Part shown: in pieces, positions 34,505 through 43,656 of the stretch | Layout of the letters: the number at the start of each line of letters is the position of its first letter | Position numbering within the stretch: position 1 is the stretch's first letter | Assembly: GCF_003014555.1 (NCBI RefSeq) | Contig: NZ_PYGE01000014.1 | Location: forward strand, 62,001 to 126,000 | Direction of reading: 5' to 3' | DNA: 64,000 nucleotides | From: Haloactinopolyspora alba | Lineage (GTDB): Bacteria; Actinomycetota; Actinomycetes; Jiangellales; Jiangellaceae | Notes under the pieces: generated by a model | The model's database searches: none | What the model was told of the DNA's origin: nothing | What the model saw: the letters and a program-made list of their open reading frames with translations, nothing else | Made by a program: the position numbers and the translations under genes

Positions 34505-35307
34505 ATGACGAAAGCACGCGCACCGAACGGCTCAGCACCGGCCAGCTGGTGCTCGCCGCCGCTGCGCTCGCGGTCCTCGGGCTCATGCTGATCTTCGGCT
34601 TCGGCAGCTCCGGTGAGGCCGGGGAGGCCGGTACGGGTGAAACTGCGGCACAACCGAGGGCCGCGACCGACGACGACACGGATGCAGGAGAGCACGACTC
34701 CGCGCCCGAGAGTCAGGACTCGCCGACACCCGCGGACTCTGCCTCACCGACCTCGTCGTCGCGGCCTCCACTCACCCCACCGCCCGGAATCGAAAGACCC
34801 GGACCAACACAGGCGCCGGAGCCGTCCACCGTCGACGAGACCTCACCGTCCCAACTGGCGCTCGCCGCCGTGACGGCCGCCTACTCCATGGACTCCACCA
34901 CCGACGCCGATCCGGAAGAGGCGCTACGCCGCGCCGAGCCATGGCTGGCCGAGCCGTACGACGCCGACGTCTACGACCTCGAGCGTCTCGGTGAAGACGT
35001 CGAGGACGACTGGGACACCTGGGCCGAGCACGACGCGTACGCGTCGATCAACACGATTCAGGACGTCATCTCGAACGACCAGACCGCACCCGCTGAGCGT
35101 GGCGACACCGCGACCACCGCCATGCGAAAGATCGCCGTCAGCTTTACGCCGCTCGGCCGGGACGGCTGGAACGGCTCGGTGAGCGACGACACCTGGTACG
35201 TCCACCTGGAACGTCAGTCCAAGTCCGATCCGTGGCACATCACCGAGATGCGCCGTCCCGAGTTCTCACCCACGTTCCAGCCGCTGCCGACCGGCACACC
35301 CTCCTGA
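34501..35307 (+). CDS. single-pass membrane protein, VirB8/TcpC-like
   Basis: 268 residues. One N-terminal helix (QLVLAAAALAVLGLMLIFGFG), then a Ser/Thr/Pro/Asp-rich wall-spanning stretch to about residue 115 and a folded C-terminal domain (LALAAVTAAYSMDS, ALRRAEPWLAEPYDADVY, WYVHLERQ..WHITEMRRP). The topology and the NTF2-like end resemble VirB8/TcpC channel components. It overlaps the wall-hydrolase gene by 4 bases. Assignment rests on topology and context more than on motifs. Confidence 0.65.
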   Translation: MNDESTRTERLSTGQLVLAAAALAVLGLMLIFGFGSSGEAGEAGTGETAAQPRAATDDDTDAGEHDSAPESQDSPTPADSASPTSSSRPPLTPPPGIERPGPTQAPEPSTVDETSPSQLALAAVTAAYSMDSTTDADPEEALRRAEPWLAEPYDADVYDLERLGEDVEDDWDTWAEHDAYASINTIQDVISNDQTAPAERGDTATTAMRKIAVSFTPLGRDGWNGSVSDDTWYVHLERQSKSDPWHITEMRRPEFSPTFQPLPTGTPS

Positions 35308-35378
35308 CGGGTCCGGGTACCACGGGTCCACGCCGGTTATCGACGCCGAATACTGGTCGGCCCCGCCGATGCTCATGC

Positions 35379-36149
35379 CTAGATCCGTCCACGCGCCGCC
35401 CGCTGTTCGGCCTCGTTCACGACGCCGATGATGAAGAGCGCGACGAGGTACAGCAACCAGGCCAACGCAAGGCCGCCGTAGGTCCATCGCTCGGCCGCTG
35501 TAGCGATGTCGCCGTAGGCGAACGGCCAGGCAATCAGCCCGATCGCCACGATGCCGTGCGGCAGTACGGAGGCTTCGAGTACGCCCATGTCTCGTGGATA
35601 GAGGAAAAACAGGTACAGGCCGGCCAATCCGGCAGTGACCGGGGGAAGTTGAAGTAGCCACATGAACGCGTCTGGCTCCGCCCGATCCGGCCGGATAAGG
35701 TCCGGGATCAGCAATACGGTAAGGCAAGTTGCGAACAGAACAACCATTGCGATCTTGCTGACCCGCTTTGCATGGTGCGCTGAACGACTGCGTGCGGCCC
35801 AGGCAAGTAGGCGGATCCGCGGAGACTTCTTGACCTCGAAACCCCGGTCCGCGTTCCAGGTAGTTTCGGCACCCCAGCCAGGGTCCGAGACGTGATGGAA
35901 GTTGTCGTCGTTCGTTACATCGGTGACACGATCGGAACCAGGACCGTTTCGGATGGCGTCATATGCAGCCCGCTCGGTTGGATCACTGAGCGTCTCGTAA
36001 GCCCGTGTGACCAGATGAAACAGACCGTCGGTCCCACCTTTGTCGGGATGCGCGGAGACGACCACTCTCCGGTGAGCCGCCTTGATCTCCTCAGCGGACG
36101 CGTCCGGCGCGACGCCCAGCAATTCGTAATAGTCCGGATCTGGCACCAT
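35379..36149 (-). CDS. J-domain (DnaJ-like) membrane protein
   Basis: 256 residues. The first 70 form a complete J domain (DYYELLGVAPDASAEEIKAAHR, HPDKGGTDGLFHLVTRAYETLSD) with the HPD motif that stimulates DnaK. Four membrane helices fill the second half (IAMVVLFATCLTVLLIPDLI, PPVTAGLAGLYLFFLY, GIVAIGLIAWPFAYG, LALAWLLYLVALFIIGVV). There is no zinc-finger or substrate domain, so it recruits Hsp70 to the membrane. It is the last gene of the type IV secretion-like operon. The gene uses more A/T in third positions than its neighbours, suggesting a different origin. Confidence 0.85.
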   Translation of the reverse strand: MVPDPDYYELLGVAPDASAEEIKAAHRRVVVSAHPDKGGTDGLFHLVTRAYETLSDPTERAAYDAIRNGPGSDRVTDVTNDDNFHHVSDPGWGAETTWNADRGFEVKKSPRIRLLAWAARSRSAHHAKRVSKIAMVVLFATCLTVLLIPDLIRPDRAEPDAFMWLLQLPPVTAGLAGLYLFFLYPRDMGVLEASVLPHGIVAIGLIAWPFAYGDIATAAERWTYGGLALAWLLYLVALFIIGVVNEAEQRAARGRI

Positions 36150-36152
36150 CAG

Positions 36153-37013
36153 CTACGACGTCCGGCCATCGCCATGCGATAGCTCTGCCCGATTCACGCC
36201 AACCGCGTCGCCGAGCGACCGGTCAGCGTCCAACTCGATGATCCGCTCGGGCCCCAGTTGTGCCGTTACCGTTGTCACATCCCAGGGCGCGACCGCCAGT
36301 TGTCTCTCGGCCTCGTCGGCGGGCATACGCCGGCGCACCTGGATAGTCTGAGTCGCCGACACAGCGATCATCATGTTCGCCGTCGCACGCACCAGCCCGG
36401 CTTCGTGATCCGCCGGCACGCCACGCTCGTTCCCCTGCAGGAGAACATCGAAGTCGACCTCCGGCTTCGGCACGACCGCCCGGACCTGGGCCCGCACCGG
36501 GGCAGGCAGTAGATCGATAACGTCGACCCAGCCCGGTCCGCCAGACGTGTCAGCGACATCGGTATCAACGGCACGGTCGGCGGGTACCGTGCCGGAACGC
36601 TGGCGGACCTCTCCGACGAACGGTCGACGGCGCACTGTCAGCTGCCAAGACTCGACGGGCCGGAACCGTGCCCCGTCCATGCGCTCCAGCTGCCGCGAGG
36701 CATCGACCACCGCCAACGACTGGTGGTCCACCGACCACGCATACGCGCGTTCGACGTAGCGGTCCCCACGTTTACGTACGACGGGCTCCTTGGCCCCGTT
36801 CACGATGGCCACGATCGGGTCGAGCCTCGCGTCCACCTTGAGCCGGACCTGCACCGATGGCGGCATCAGCTTCCACGCTGACCACGCGGGCGCGGCCGCA
36901 AAGTCGACGTCGCTCGTGGAGGATGCGCCGGGGTCAACGTCGACGGCCCGCGACGGCATGCCCGCGGATCGCCGGACCACCTCTCCCGGACCTGCGTCGC
37001 GACGTGGCGGCAT
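36153..37013 (-). CDS. hypothetical protein of the secretion operon
   Basis: 286 residues, no membrane segment or signal peptide. Two beta-rich halves with VRLKVDARLDPIVAIVNGAKEPVVRKRGDRY-like and ANMMIAVSATQTIQVRRRMP segments; charged and without recognisable catalytic motif. It ends 3 bases before the J-domain gene and starts 33 bases after the YbjN gene. I do not recognise the family. Base composition is lower in G+C than in the VirB-like genes. Being fixed between a putative chaperone-like YbjN protein and a J protein, it may be a substrate or an adaptor. Confidence 0.6.
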   Translation of the reverse strand: MPPRRDAGPGEVVRRSAGMPSRAVDVDPGASSTSDVDFAAAPAWSAWKLMPPSVQVRLKVDARLDPIVAIVNGAKEPVVRKRGDRYVERAYAWSVDHQSLAVVDASRQLERMDGARFRPVESWQLTVRRRPFVGEVRQRSGTVPADRAVDTDVADTSGGPGWVDVIDLLPAPVRAQVRAVVPKPEVDFDVLLQGNERGVPADHEAGLVRATANMMIAVSATQTIQVRRRMPADEAERQLAVAPWDVTTVTAQLGPERIIELDADRSLGDAVGVNRAELSHGDGRTS

Positions 37014-37046
37014 CTCGCATACTCCTTCGATGGTTGACCAGCGAGT

Positions 37047-37607
37047 TTACTCAATCGCACGCGCATCAGGGAATGCCTCGGCCGCAGCGTCGAACAACAA
37101 CAGCGCCGTCCCGATGCCTTGGCTCACCACCAATTCCACCTGCTCGGCCGTGGGAGCGGCCGTCAGGTCGACGGTGGTTTCACCGAAGATGCCCACGACG
37201 TGCTCCACCTCCTCGATCTGGGCGTATGCCTTCGGCCAGGCGTTGACAGCGTTCCATTCGTTGCAGAACAGTGCCGCCTGTGGGTACGCGTCCTCCGGCA
37301 AGACGAGTTCCCAGGTCCCGTGCACCTGCAGCACGGGTTCAGCGTCCCTCTCGCCGAGGTCGCTGAACTGGAAAATCCCCTGTTCCCAACGCCCGTAGAC
37401 GTCGCCACCCTCGACCGTGTAGTCGGCGTCCATTCCGTCCAAGACCGCGAGTACCTGTTGATGCGCAGACTCTCGCCCTGGGGAGCGCGTGGAGTCCGGG
37501 CCGCTCGCCGAGTCGCTGGCGTTCGACGGGGTGGATCGCAGGCGCGCGCGCAACCGACCGAGCTGATCCGCCGACGTCTCGTGATCACCTCGTCCGATGT
37601 CGCTCAT
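37047..37607 (-). CDS. YbjN-domain protein
   Basis: 186 residues from the ATG that overlaps the stop of the VirB6-like gene (ATGA); the open frame continues 39 codons upstream inside that gene. Residues 50-185 match the YbjN fold (VLAVLDGMDADYTVEGGDV, LQVHGTWELVLPEDAYPQAALFCNEWNAVN-like, VVSQGIGTALLLFDAAAEAFP), related to type III secretion chaperones. In this operon a chaperone or regulatory role for a secreted protein is plausible but not shown. Confidence 0.75.
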   Translation of the reverse strand: MSDIGRGDHETSADQLGRLRARLRSTPSNASDSASGPDSTRSPGRESAHQQVLAVLDGMDADYTVEGGDVYGRWEQGIFQFSDLGERDAEPVLQVHGTWELVLPEDAYPQAALFCNEWNAVNAWPKAYAQIEEVEHVVGIFGETTVDLTAAPTAEQVELVVSQGIGTALLLFDAAAEAFPDARAIE

Positions 37608-39892
37608 CCGAAGCCACCCTTCCTCCGTGCACGCTTCCGATCCATGCGCTTCAGTTCCCTCTTGGACTTCGCCCACAGCCAGTCGACGTTTCTGGACTGT
37701 TGCTCCGGCGTCATCTTGGACCAATCAGCGTCATCAGCCGCGAAGTGCTCCGCACGCTTCTCCATGAATTTCTTGTCCTTCTCGTCGACCTTCGCGCTGC
37801 GCGACGCTCTTCGGTTCTGTGCCCAGAGGGCTGTCCCGAACCGCCCGTTCGTCGCCCGCGCAGCGACGTCGGCACCTCTGGTGCCCATGTCGTAGCGCGA
37901 CATGCTCGCGGCATCCCGGCGGCGCTGAGCGGCCAAGCCGCGGCGTCGGTTCGTCTGTTGTGCCCGACTTGCTCGGTCCCAGTCGTTCCGTGCTCGATGG
38001 AACGCATAGCTGCCTCGGTTTCCAGCCCAGCGGGCACCGCGGCCGGCGTTGGCCGAGACCATCTTCGCTCCGGAGCGGAACGCGCGTGACTTGGAGAGCA
38101 CCGCGCCGCCGCGGACGGCAGCAGCGGGTGCCTGGACGAGCAGCGAACTGCCACCCGTGGCAGCACCCAGCGCGGCTCCGGCCACCACCTTCCGAGCGCC
38201 TCTCGCGGCGCCGGATCGCATCACCGCTCCTGCGGCACGGCCCGTCCGGCTACCGGTGCCGCCGCCAGGCCGACCGCCGGGTCCGCCGTCACCCCCGGCA
38301 GCCCCGGCCCCGCTGCCGAAGCCGCCACCGCCGTTGCCTGACATCGTCATGCTGCCCGGGCCACGGAAGTACCCGCCGCGGCGACGGCCCATGACGTCGT
38401 GCATGTGCCGTCCGCCGGTCAGATCACGCTGCACGTCCATGGCGGTGTGGAACCGGCCCAATCCGCTGCCGTTGGCGCCCTTGGCGAACCCGCCGCCTCC
38501 GCCGCCACCACTGGCCGTCGCCTTGCCCATGGCGTCGGCCATCTTCTCGTTCGACTGTGCGACGGATTTGCGACCCCGCCAGAAGATGATCAGTCCGACC
38601 ACCAGCAGGATGTCGACCAGCAGGAAGGTGCCGATCACCTCGCCGACCGGTGTGTTCTCTCCCACGTTGAGGATCTGCTGAACCACCGCGAGGAACGTCC
38701 CCAGGAAGATGATCGTGAAGACGACGATCAGCAGTGACGTGGCTGCCGAACCGATCGTGACCCACAGCGAGCGCCTTCCACCGCGAGGCAGGATCGCCAC
38801 CAGCAGCGCCAGCAGTAGCTTGAAGCACTGCACCACGGCGTTGATGCCCGCGAGGACGACCGCGCCGGCCATGACGAGGATCACGAGGGCGAGCAGACCA
38901 ACGGACGGGCCGAGGAACCACTGGGTGATGACGCCGTCGATGTTCGCCTGGTCCTTGTAGTACTCCTCGTCCTCGTGCTCGCAGGCGCCGGGAACGGCCC
39001 ACGCTTCGCTGTCGTACTTGACGTCGTCGCCGACGGCGTCGGCGGCCCGCTCCCCCTTGTCGCCGGGAACTCGGTCCCGCAGCACCGACGCGAGTTCATC
39101 TCCGTCGCCCTCGCCTTTACCGTTACCGAGCGCTCTCAGGACGAGGGCGTAGGCGGTCTGGCACTCGTGGGACAGCACCTCACCGAAGTTGACCAGTTGG
39201 ACCGGGTACCAGAGGAACGACTTGACGATGCTCTGTCCCGGCGACATCGCCACATAGCCCTCGTCCTCGCCGTGGGATTCGATCTCGTTGTCGAGTTGCC
39301 CGACGACGCTGGTGCCGAAGTCCCGTGACTCGTAGACCAGACCGTCGTGGCCGCCACCGCCGATCATCAGCTCGATCGGCGACGTGGTCACGACAGGGGT
39401 GGTGTCCGTTTCGGTCGACCCGACCGACGCGATTGCGTAGTTGGCGATGACCAGTGCCACGAACAGCTCGAGGATTCCTTGGCCCCAGCGACCGCGGGCC
39501 ATCCAGATGATGCAGATGAACGCCGTGATGACCAGCATCGTCGCGTAGAGGTTGTAACTGCGCAGGATGTCCTGGAGCACGTCCTCGATGGCTTCGAACG
39601 GCCCGCGGATCGTCTCCAGCCAGGTCATCTCCATCGCGAAGTTCGCGAACCACGCGATCATCCGCATGCACGCCTGGTAAGCGGCCCAGAGCATCTCCAT
39701 GATGAACTTGAAGAACACCGTGCCGAGCTCGGTCAGGCCGCCACCGTTCAGAGCCAGTTTGATCGCCGATGCGGGAACGTTCAGCGGGCTCCCGTCGGCG
39801 GGATCGTGCGAGTACACGAGGTTGTCGAAGTTGGCGTCCGTGGCCACACCGGCCAGGTGGCCGGCCCCGGTCGCCAGCGCCGACAGGCTCAT
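37604..39892 (-). CDS. VirB6/TrbL-like polytopic channel protein
   Basis: 762 residues. About seven membrane helices: early ones near 55-75 and 110-155 (YATMLVITAFICIIWMARG, GILELFVALVIANYAIASVG), a 170-residue extracytoplasmic loop with paired cysteines, then a cluster at about 330-450 (VGLLALVILVMAGAVVLAG, LLIVVFTIIFLGTFLAVV, GTFLLVDILLVVGLIIFW). The last 300 residues are cytoplasmic, first glycine-rich, then strongly basic (RRGLAAQRRRDAASM, KSKRELKRMDRKRARRK). This matches VirB6/TrbL proteins of Gram-positive conjugative systems. It overlaps both neighbours by 4 bases. Confidence 0.8.
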   Translation of the reverse strand: MSLSALATGAGHLAGVATDANFDNLVYSHDPADGSPLNVPASAIKLALNGGGLTELGTVFFKFIMEMLWAAYQACMRMIAWFANFAMEMTWLETIRGPFEAIEDVLQDILRSYNLYATMLVITAFICIIWMARGRWGQGILELFVALVIANYAIASVGSTETDTTPVVTTSPIELMIGGGGHDGLVYESRDFGTSVVGQLDNEIESHGEDEGYVAMSPGQSIVKSFLWYPVQLVNFGEVLSHECQTAYALVLRALGNGKGEGDGDELASVLRDRVPGDKGERAADAVGDDVKYDSEAWAVPGACEHEDEEYYKDQANIDGVITQWFLGPSVGLLALVILVMAGAVVLAGINAVVQCFKLLLALLVAILPRGGRRSLWVTIGSAATSLLIVVFTIIFLGTFLAVVQQILNVGENTPVGEVIGTFLLVDILLVVGLIIFWRGRKSVAQSNEKMADAMGKATASGGGGGGGFAKGANGSGLGRFHTAMDVQRDLTGGRHMHDVMGRRRGGYFRGPGSMTMSGNGGGGFGSGAGAAGGDGGPGGRPGGGTGSRTGRAAGAVMRSGAARGARKVVAGAALGAATGGSSLLVQAPAAAVRGGAVLSKSRAFRSGAKMVSANAGRGARWAGNRGSYAFHRARNDWDRASRAQQTNRRRGLAAQRRRDAASMSRYDMGTRGADVAARATNGRFGTALWAQNRRASRSAKVDEKDKKFMEKRAEHFAADDADWSKMTPEQQSRNVDWLWAKSKRELKRMDRKRARRKGGFG

Positions 39893-42441
39893 GGCCGCGC
39901 CGTCTCTTCCAGTTGCGGCGGCTCGGCCTCCCCGGCGATCGAGACCTCCGGCGGGGAGGTCTTCATCGCCTCGAAGCGTTCCGGACGCGACGGCGGCATG
40001 ATCTTGACCCGTGCCACGTTGCCCAGCGCGTCGCGCATCAGTGCCTCGCCGCGGCGCATCTCGGCGACGCCGTCGGCGCCGACCGGGCTGGTGTGCTCAC
40101 TGACGAGCTCGATCAGCGACTCGTCGTCCGGATCCAGATCGAGCCAGCTCAGCCCGCGCCGGGCGAGCGTCTTGTCGCGGTGGCGCATCAGGATCCTGGT
40201 GGGAATGAGCCCGCGCAGGGTGGCGTCGCCGAAGTCGCTCTCGGGGTCGTGGCTGCCGAGCGCCACCGCCGCCTGATGCTTGCGGCCGTCGCGCACGAAC
40301 GCGGTGATCTCGCGTTCACCCTCGGGACTGGCCGTGACGTGGTGCGCCTCGTCGACGATGAACAATGACAGCTCGGAGCGGTTGTGGAAGCAGATCTGGC
40401 GGCCCATGCTCGCCATCAGCGCGTACATCGCCCGCCCGAAGATCTTCTCGAGCTTGAGCTGCCCGAACAGGTGGGCGTGCTGCAGCTCCTCGCGATCCGG
40501 CAGCTCCAGCGTCCGCGTCAGGAACACGATCGCGCGGTCGTCCAGCTCGAGCGGCGGCAGGGACGAGTCGAAGATCACCCGGCCGAAGTCCTTGCGCGCG
40601 AACACGTTCATCAGCCGGCCGAGCTCGTACGCGCCGTCGAGGGTGCAGCTCTCCTGCAGGTGCGCCGTCAGGTTGCCCAGACCGCGGATGCCGTGCCGGC
40701 TCAGGTATCCCGGGTCGAGAACGTCGGACAACAGGACGCCGCGGTCGGACGTCGGCGCGATGTTGAGCAGCGGGGTGAGGAACGACTGCGCGACACGGGA
40801 ACCGGTCTGGCGGTCGAACACCCGTAGCGGGTCCATGCTCATGGCCGGGTCGGCCACCGACACCAGGGTCGGCCTCGTCAGTGCCTGCGCCATGGTTCCC
40901 CACTCGCCGGAGTCGGTCCGGTCGAGGGCGATGAACCGGCCGCCCCGGTCCAGCGTGTCGGCGGCGATCTTCTTCAGCGCGACGGACTTGCCCGCTCCCA
41001 GCTCGCCGGCGATGGCCAGCGACCCGGACACGTCCAGGCGGCTGGTCGCACCGGCAGGGTCGTGGTGCACGGCGCCGACCTGGCCGGTGGAGATGTTCAG
41101 CGCAAGCAGGCTGCCGCGATTGTCGCCGATCTCGCAGGTCACGACGGGAACGGCCGCCGAGAACGAGTGCGAGGTGGTGATCTGCGCGAACTCGCGGACG
41201 GACTTCGTCAGCGGCGTGCCGGGCAGCATCGCCCACCACAGGTCCTCCTGGTTGCCCACGGGATGGGTGAGCTTGAACCCCGAGGCGCCGTAGAACGACT
41301 GCAGTTGGCGTGCCTGCTCCATGGCCTCGTCACCGGTACGTCCGGACACGCAGAACACCGCCGTCGCCTCCACCTCGACCTCGAGGTCGTCGGAGGACAA
41401 CAGCGCCTCGTACTCGGCGAGGTCGCGCGCGGAGCGTTCGATGGCGTGCATCCCGGTGCTGAGCTGCCCCTCCTGCTGCTGGAACTGGTCGTTCAGGTTG
41501 GCCACCGCCCGCCGGTTGCGCGCGATGACCTCCTCGCGGGAGCGGGTGTGCAGGCGAACCGCCCAGTCGACGTCCAGGCCGGTGTCGTCGATGCGGCCCA
41601 GGTACTCGCCGCCCGGAAAGATCATGCCGTCGGCCGGGGTGTCCGCAAGGGCGAGCAGTGCCTGGTAGGACGGCGCTTCCGGGTGATCGGGCTGGGTCAC
41701 CTTCAGGTACTTGCGGCGTAGCGGGTTCCAGGACTTCAACTGCCGCCGGTCGAGCTCGGCCTGCCCGCCCTCGTCCAGCAGTGCGTCCGGCCACAGCACA
41801 CCGTGGCGCGGCGGCGTGGGTGCCTCTCGGTCGGGCTCGCCCTCCGGCAGGTCGACGTCGGCGTACAGGCCGCGCTGCAGGGCATGCTGGTAGAGCCAGA
41901 CCAGCTGCGCCACCGTCGCCGGCGCCGGACGGAACACGCCGGGGATGCCCGCCTCGATCTTGCGGGCCTGTTCGGTGCGGAGCTTCAGTTCGGCGGGTGG
42001 GACGCCGCCGCGCGGCAGTGCGAGCTGGTCGCGGAAATCGTCGGTCGCCGCACGCAGCGACGTACCGAGGCTGCCGAGGCGCCCCGAGTTGCGCAGCGGC
42101 ACGCTCAACCAGAACGTCCGTTGTCCCAGCGCGAGCTCGTCCAGCGTGTCCAGCGTGGCCTCGCACTCGGCGGCCCATTCGGGGCAGTGCTCCAGCGGGA
42201 TCCCGCGGACCATGCGCTCCACCACGGCCGCGGGGTCCAACGCGGCGCAGGTACCGAGCAGCAACGCCTCGCCGGGCAACGACCGCAGCAGCGCCTGGTG
42301 AGCGGCGCGGACGGCGTGCTTGTCCTTGTCCGGCCGGAACCCGTACGGCAGCGCGTGCAGCCGCCAGGTCGCCCACACCGTTCCGCCGCGGGCCCACAAC
42401 ACGTGTCCGGCCATCGCGCGGGCCGGGCTGCGCATCGCCAT
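39889..42441 (-). CDS. VirB4/TraC-like secretion ATPase
   Basis: 850 residues. The N-terminal half is the VirB4-type domain (the SCO6880-like family of actinobacteria); the motor half has Walker A GELGAGKSV (about residue 485), ALDRTDSGEW, Walker B LSLFIVDEAHH (about 695) and the arginine-finger region RHKDKTLARRG-like near 760. VirB4 energises assembly of the type IV channel at the inner membrane face. Length and motifs look intact. Its start shares one base with the stop of the PrgI-like gene, and the VirB6-like gene overlaps its end. Confidence 0.9.
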   Translation of the reverse strand: MAMRSPARAMAGHVLWARGGTVWATWRLHALPYGFRPDKDKHAVRAAHQALLRSLPGEALLLGTCAALDPAAVVERMVRGIPLEHCPEWAAECEATLDTLDELALGQRTFWLSVPLRNSGRLGSLGTSLRAATDDFRDQLALPRGGVPPAELKLRTEQARKIEAGIPGVFRPAPATVAQLVWLYQHALQRGLYADVDLPEGEPDREAPTPPRHGVLWPDALLDEGGQAELDRRQLKSWNPLRRKYLKVTQPDHPEAPSYQALLALADTPADGMIFPGGEYLGRIDDTGLDVDWAVRLHTRSREEVIARNRRAVANLNDQFQQQEGQLSTGMHAIERSARDLAEYEALLSSDDLEVEVEATAVFCVSGRTGDEAMEQARQLQSFYGASGFKLTHPVGNQEDLWWAMLPGTPLTKSVREFAQITTSHSFSAAVPVVTCEIGDNRGSLLALNISTGQVGAVHHDPAGATSRLDVSGSLAIAGELGAGKSVALKKIAADTLDRGGRFIALDRTDSGEWGTMAQALTRPTLVSVADPAMSMDPLRVFDRQTGSRVAQSFLTPLLNIAPTSDRGVLLSDVLDPGYLSRHGIRGLGNLTAHLQESCTLDGAYELGRLMNVFARKDFGRVIFDSSLPPLELDDRAIVFLTRTLELPDREELQHAHLFGQLKLEKIFGRAMYALMASMGRQICFHNRSELSLFIVDEAHHVTASPEGEREITAFVRDGRKHQAAVALGSHDPESDFGDATLRGLIPTRILMRHRDKTLARRGLSWLDLDPDDESLIELVSEHTSPVGADGVAEMRRGEALMRDALGNVARVKIMPPSRPERFEAMKTSPPEVSIAGEAEPPQLEETARP

Positions 42442-43217
42442 CAGCGCACCACCTTGCCTGGTTCGTCGGCCGTGTCGTCGGCCATGAGCTCGGCTTCGTC
42501 CTTGGTTCGGTCGTCGCCGGCCGCGTCGTCGTCGGCCAGGGCGAGCAACGCCTGAACCCCGGTCAGCGGACCACTCGACGCTGTCGCGGGTGTCCGTGCC
42601 GGCGACGGACGCATGTCACCGGGTCCGTCGCTGCGGCGGGCACCACCCGCGTCGACACCCCCTGCGTAGACACCGCCCACATCGACACCACCCGAGCCGA
42701 TGCCAGCCGCGTCGGCGGCGGACACGACCCGCGCCCGGCGCCGCAGCCGGCCCGGCAGCACGTCCGCCGTCTCCGCCGGGACCGCGTCACCCGTGCGCTC
42801 GGTGCCCGGCAGCGGTTCGAGGTACACGTTCGTCCGATGCGTGAGACGACGCGGACGCCGGATCCGGATCGGGCGACCGCGGTAGCGCCCGGTACGCGGT
42901 GCGCCGACCGCACGGAACAGTCCGACCACCGCGAAGAACGGGTTCCGCCCGTTCATCGGCACCCGCCCGACGACGAACACCGCGCCGAACGCCGACCCGA
43001 ACAACACCGCGATGTTGCCGAAGAAGCCGAAGACACCCCAGGTGCTGATGGTCATCCCACCGACGACGATGATCGCGATGGCGACGATCAGCTGCTGCAC
43101 CGTGTAGGGCCCACCGGGGATCTTCGTCCCGTCGGGCATCCGCCCCAGCAGCTGGGGGAACTTGCGTGCCCGGGTGTAGTACTTGACGGTCTCCACGTGC
43201 TCCTGGTCGTCCGTCAC
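42441..43217 (-). CDS. PrgI/VirB3-like membrane protein
   Basis: 258 residues from GTG behind GGGGAGG. YYTRARKFPQLLGRMPDGTKIPGGPYT precedes two close helices (QQLIVAIAIIVVGGMTISTW, FGFFGNIAVLFGSAFGAVFVV), then RVPMNGRNPFFAVVGLFRAV and a basic, disordered tail. This is the layout of PrgI/VirB3-type proteins always encoded beside VirB4. A short valine/glycine repeat (GGVDVGGVYAGGVDAGG) lies in the tail. Confidence 0.78.
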   Translation of the reverse strand: MTDDQEHVETVKYYTRARKFPQLLGRMPDGTKIPGGPYTVQQLIVAIAIIVVGGMTISTWGVFGFFGNIAVLFGSAFGAVFVVGRVPMNGRNPFFAVVGLFRAVGAPRTGRYRGRPIRIRRPRRLTHRTNVYLEPLPGTERTGDAVPAETADVLPGRLRRRARVVSAADAAGIGSGGVDVGGVYAGGVDAGGARRSDGPGDMRPSPARTPATASSGPLTGVQALLALADDDAAGDDRTKDEAELMADDTADEPGKVVR

Positions 43218-43281
43218 CGGTCCTCACCTCCCCTCGGCATCAGCGGCATGGTGCTGGGCCGGTCGACGCGGCCCGGCGGGA

Positions 43282-43617
43282 TCACCCGCCCGGCTGTGTC
43301 GCCGTGACGCTGACGGTCGAGTCGGGCAGCGACCCGGGCATGTCCTCGCCGACGGTGTCGCGCAGGGACGTGACGTTGTAGACGATCCAGATGAACACGC
43401 CGGCCGCCAGCGCCGAGACGACGATCGTCCCGATGGCGAACTTCGACTGGACGGCCTTGAACACGACGAACAGGACCGCGACCGTGATGGCCACGACGCG
43501 CAGCACTGTGCGCAGGCTCGTGGCGGTGTCCGACGTCCAATCGAGGATGCCGGCCTGGATGGTCGTGCCGGCCGCGACGTCGGGCGCCGCGGCGGCGAGG
43601 CTGGTGATGATGGTCAT
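43282..43617 (-). CDS. pilin-like/VirB2-like small membrane protein
   Basis: 111 residues from the ATG preceded by AAGGAG. A short hydrophobic leader with alanines (ITSLAAAAPDVAAG) and two helices (VLRVVAITVAVLFVVFKAVQ, IGTIVVSALAAGVFIWIVY). The size, position before the PrgI-like gene and two-helix hairpin fit the VirB2/TrbC slot of a type IV system; sequence motifs are too weak for proof. Confidence 0.65.
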   Translation of the reverse strand: MTIITSLAAAAPDVAAGTTIQAGILDWTSDTATSLRTVLRVVAITVAVLFVVFKAVQSKFAIGTIVVSALAAGVFIWIVYNVTSLRDTVGEDMPGSLPDSTVSVTATQPGG

Positions 43618-43656
43618 GGCTGGTTCTCCTTGCTGGGCGGGCTGTACGGGTGACAT

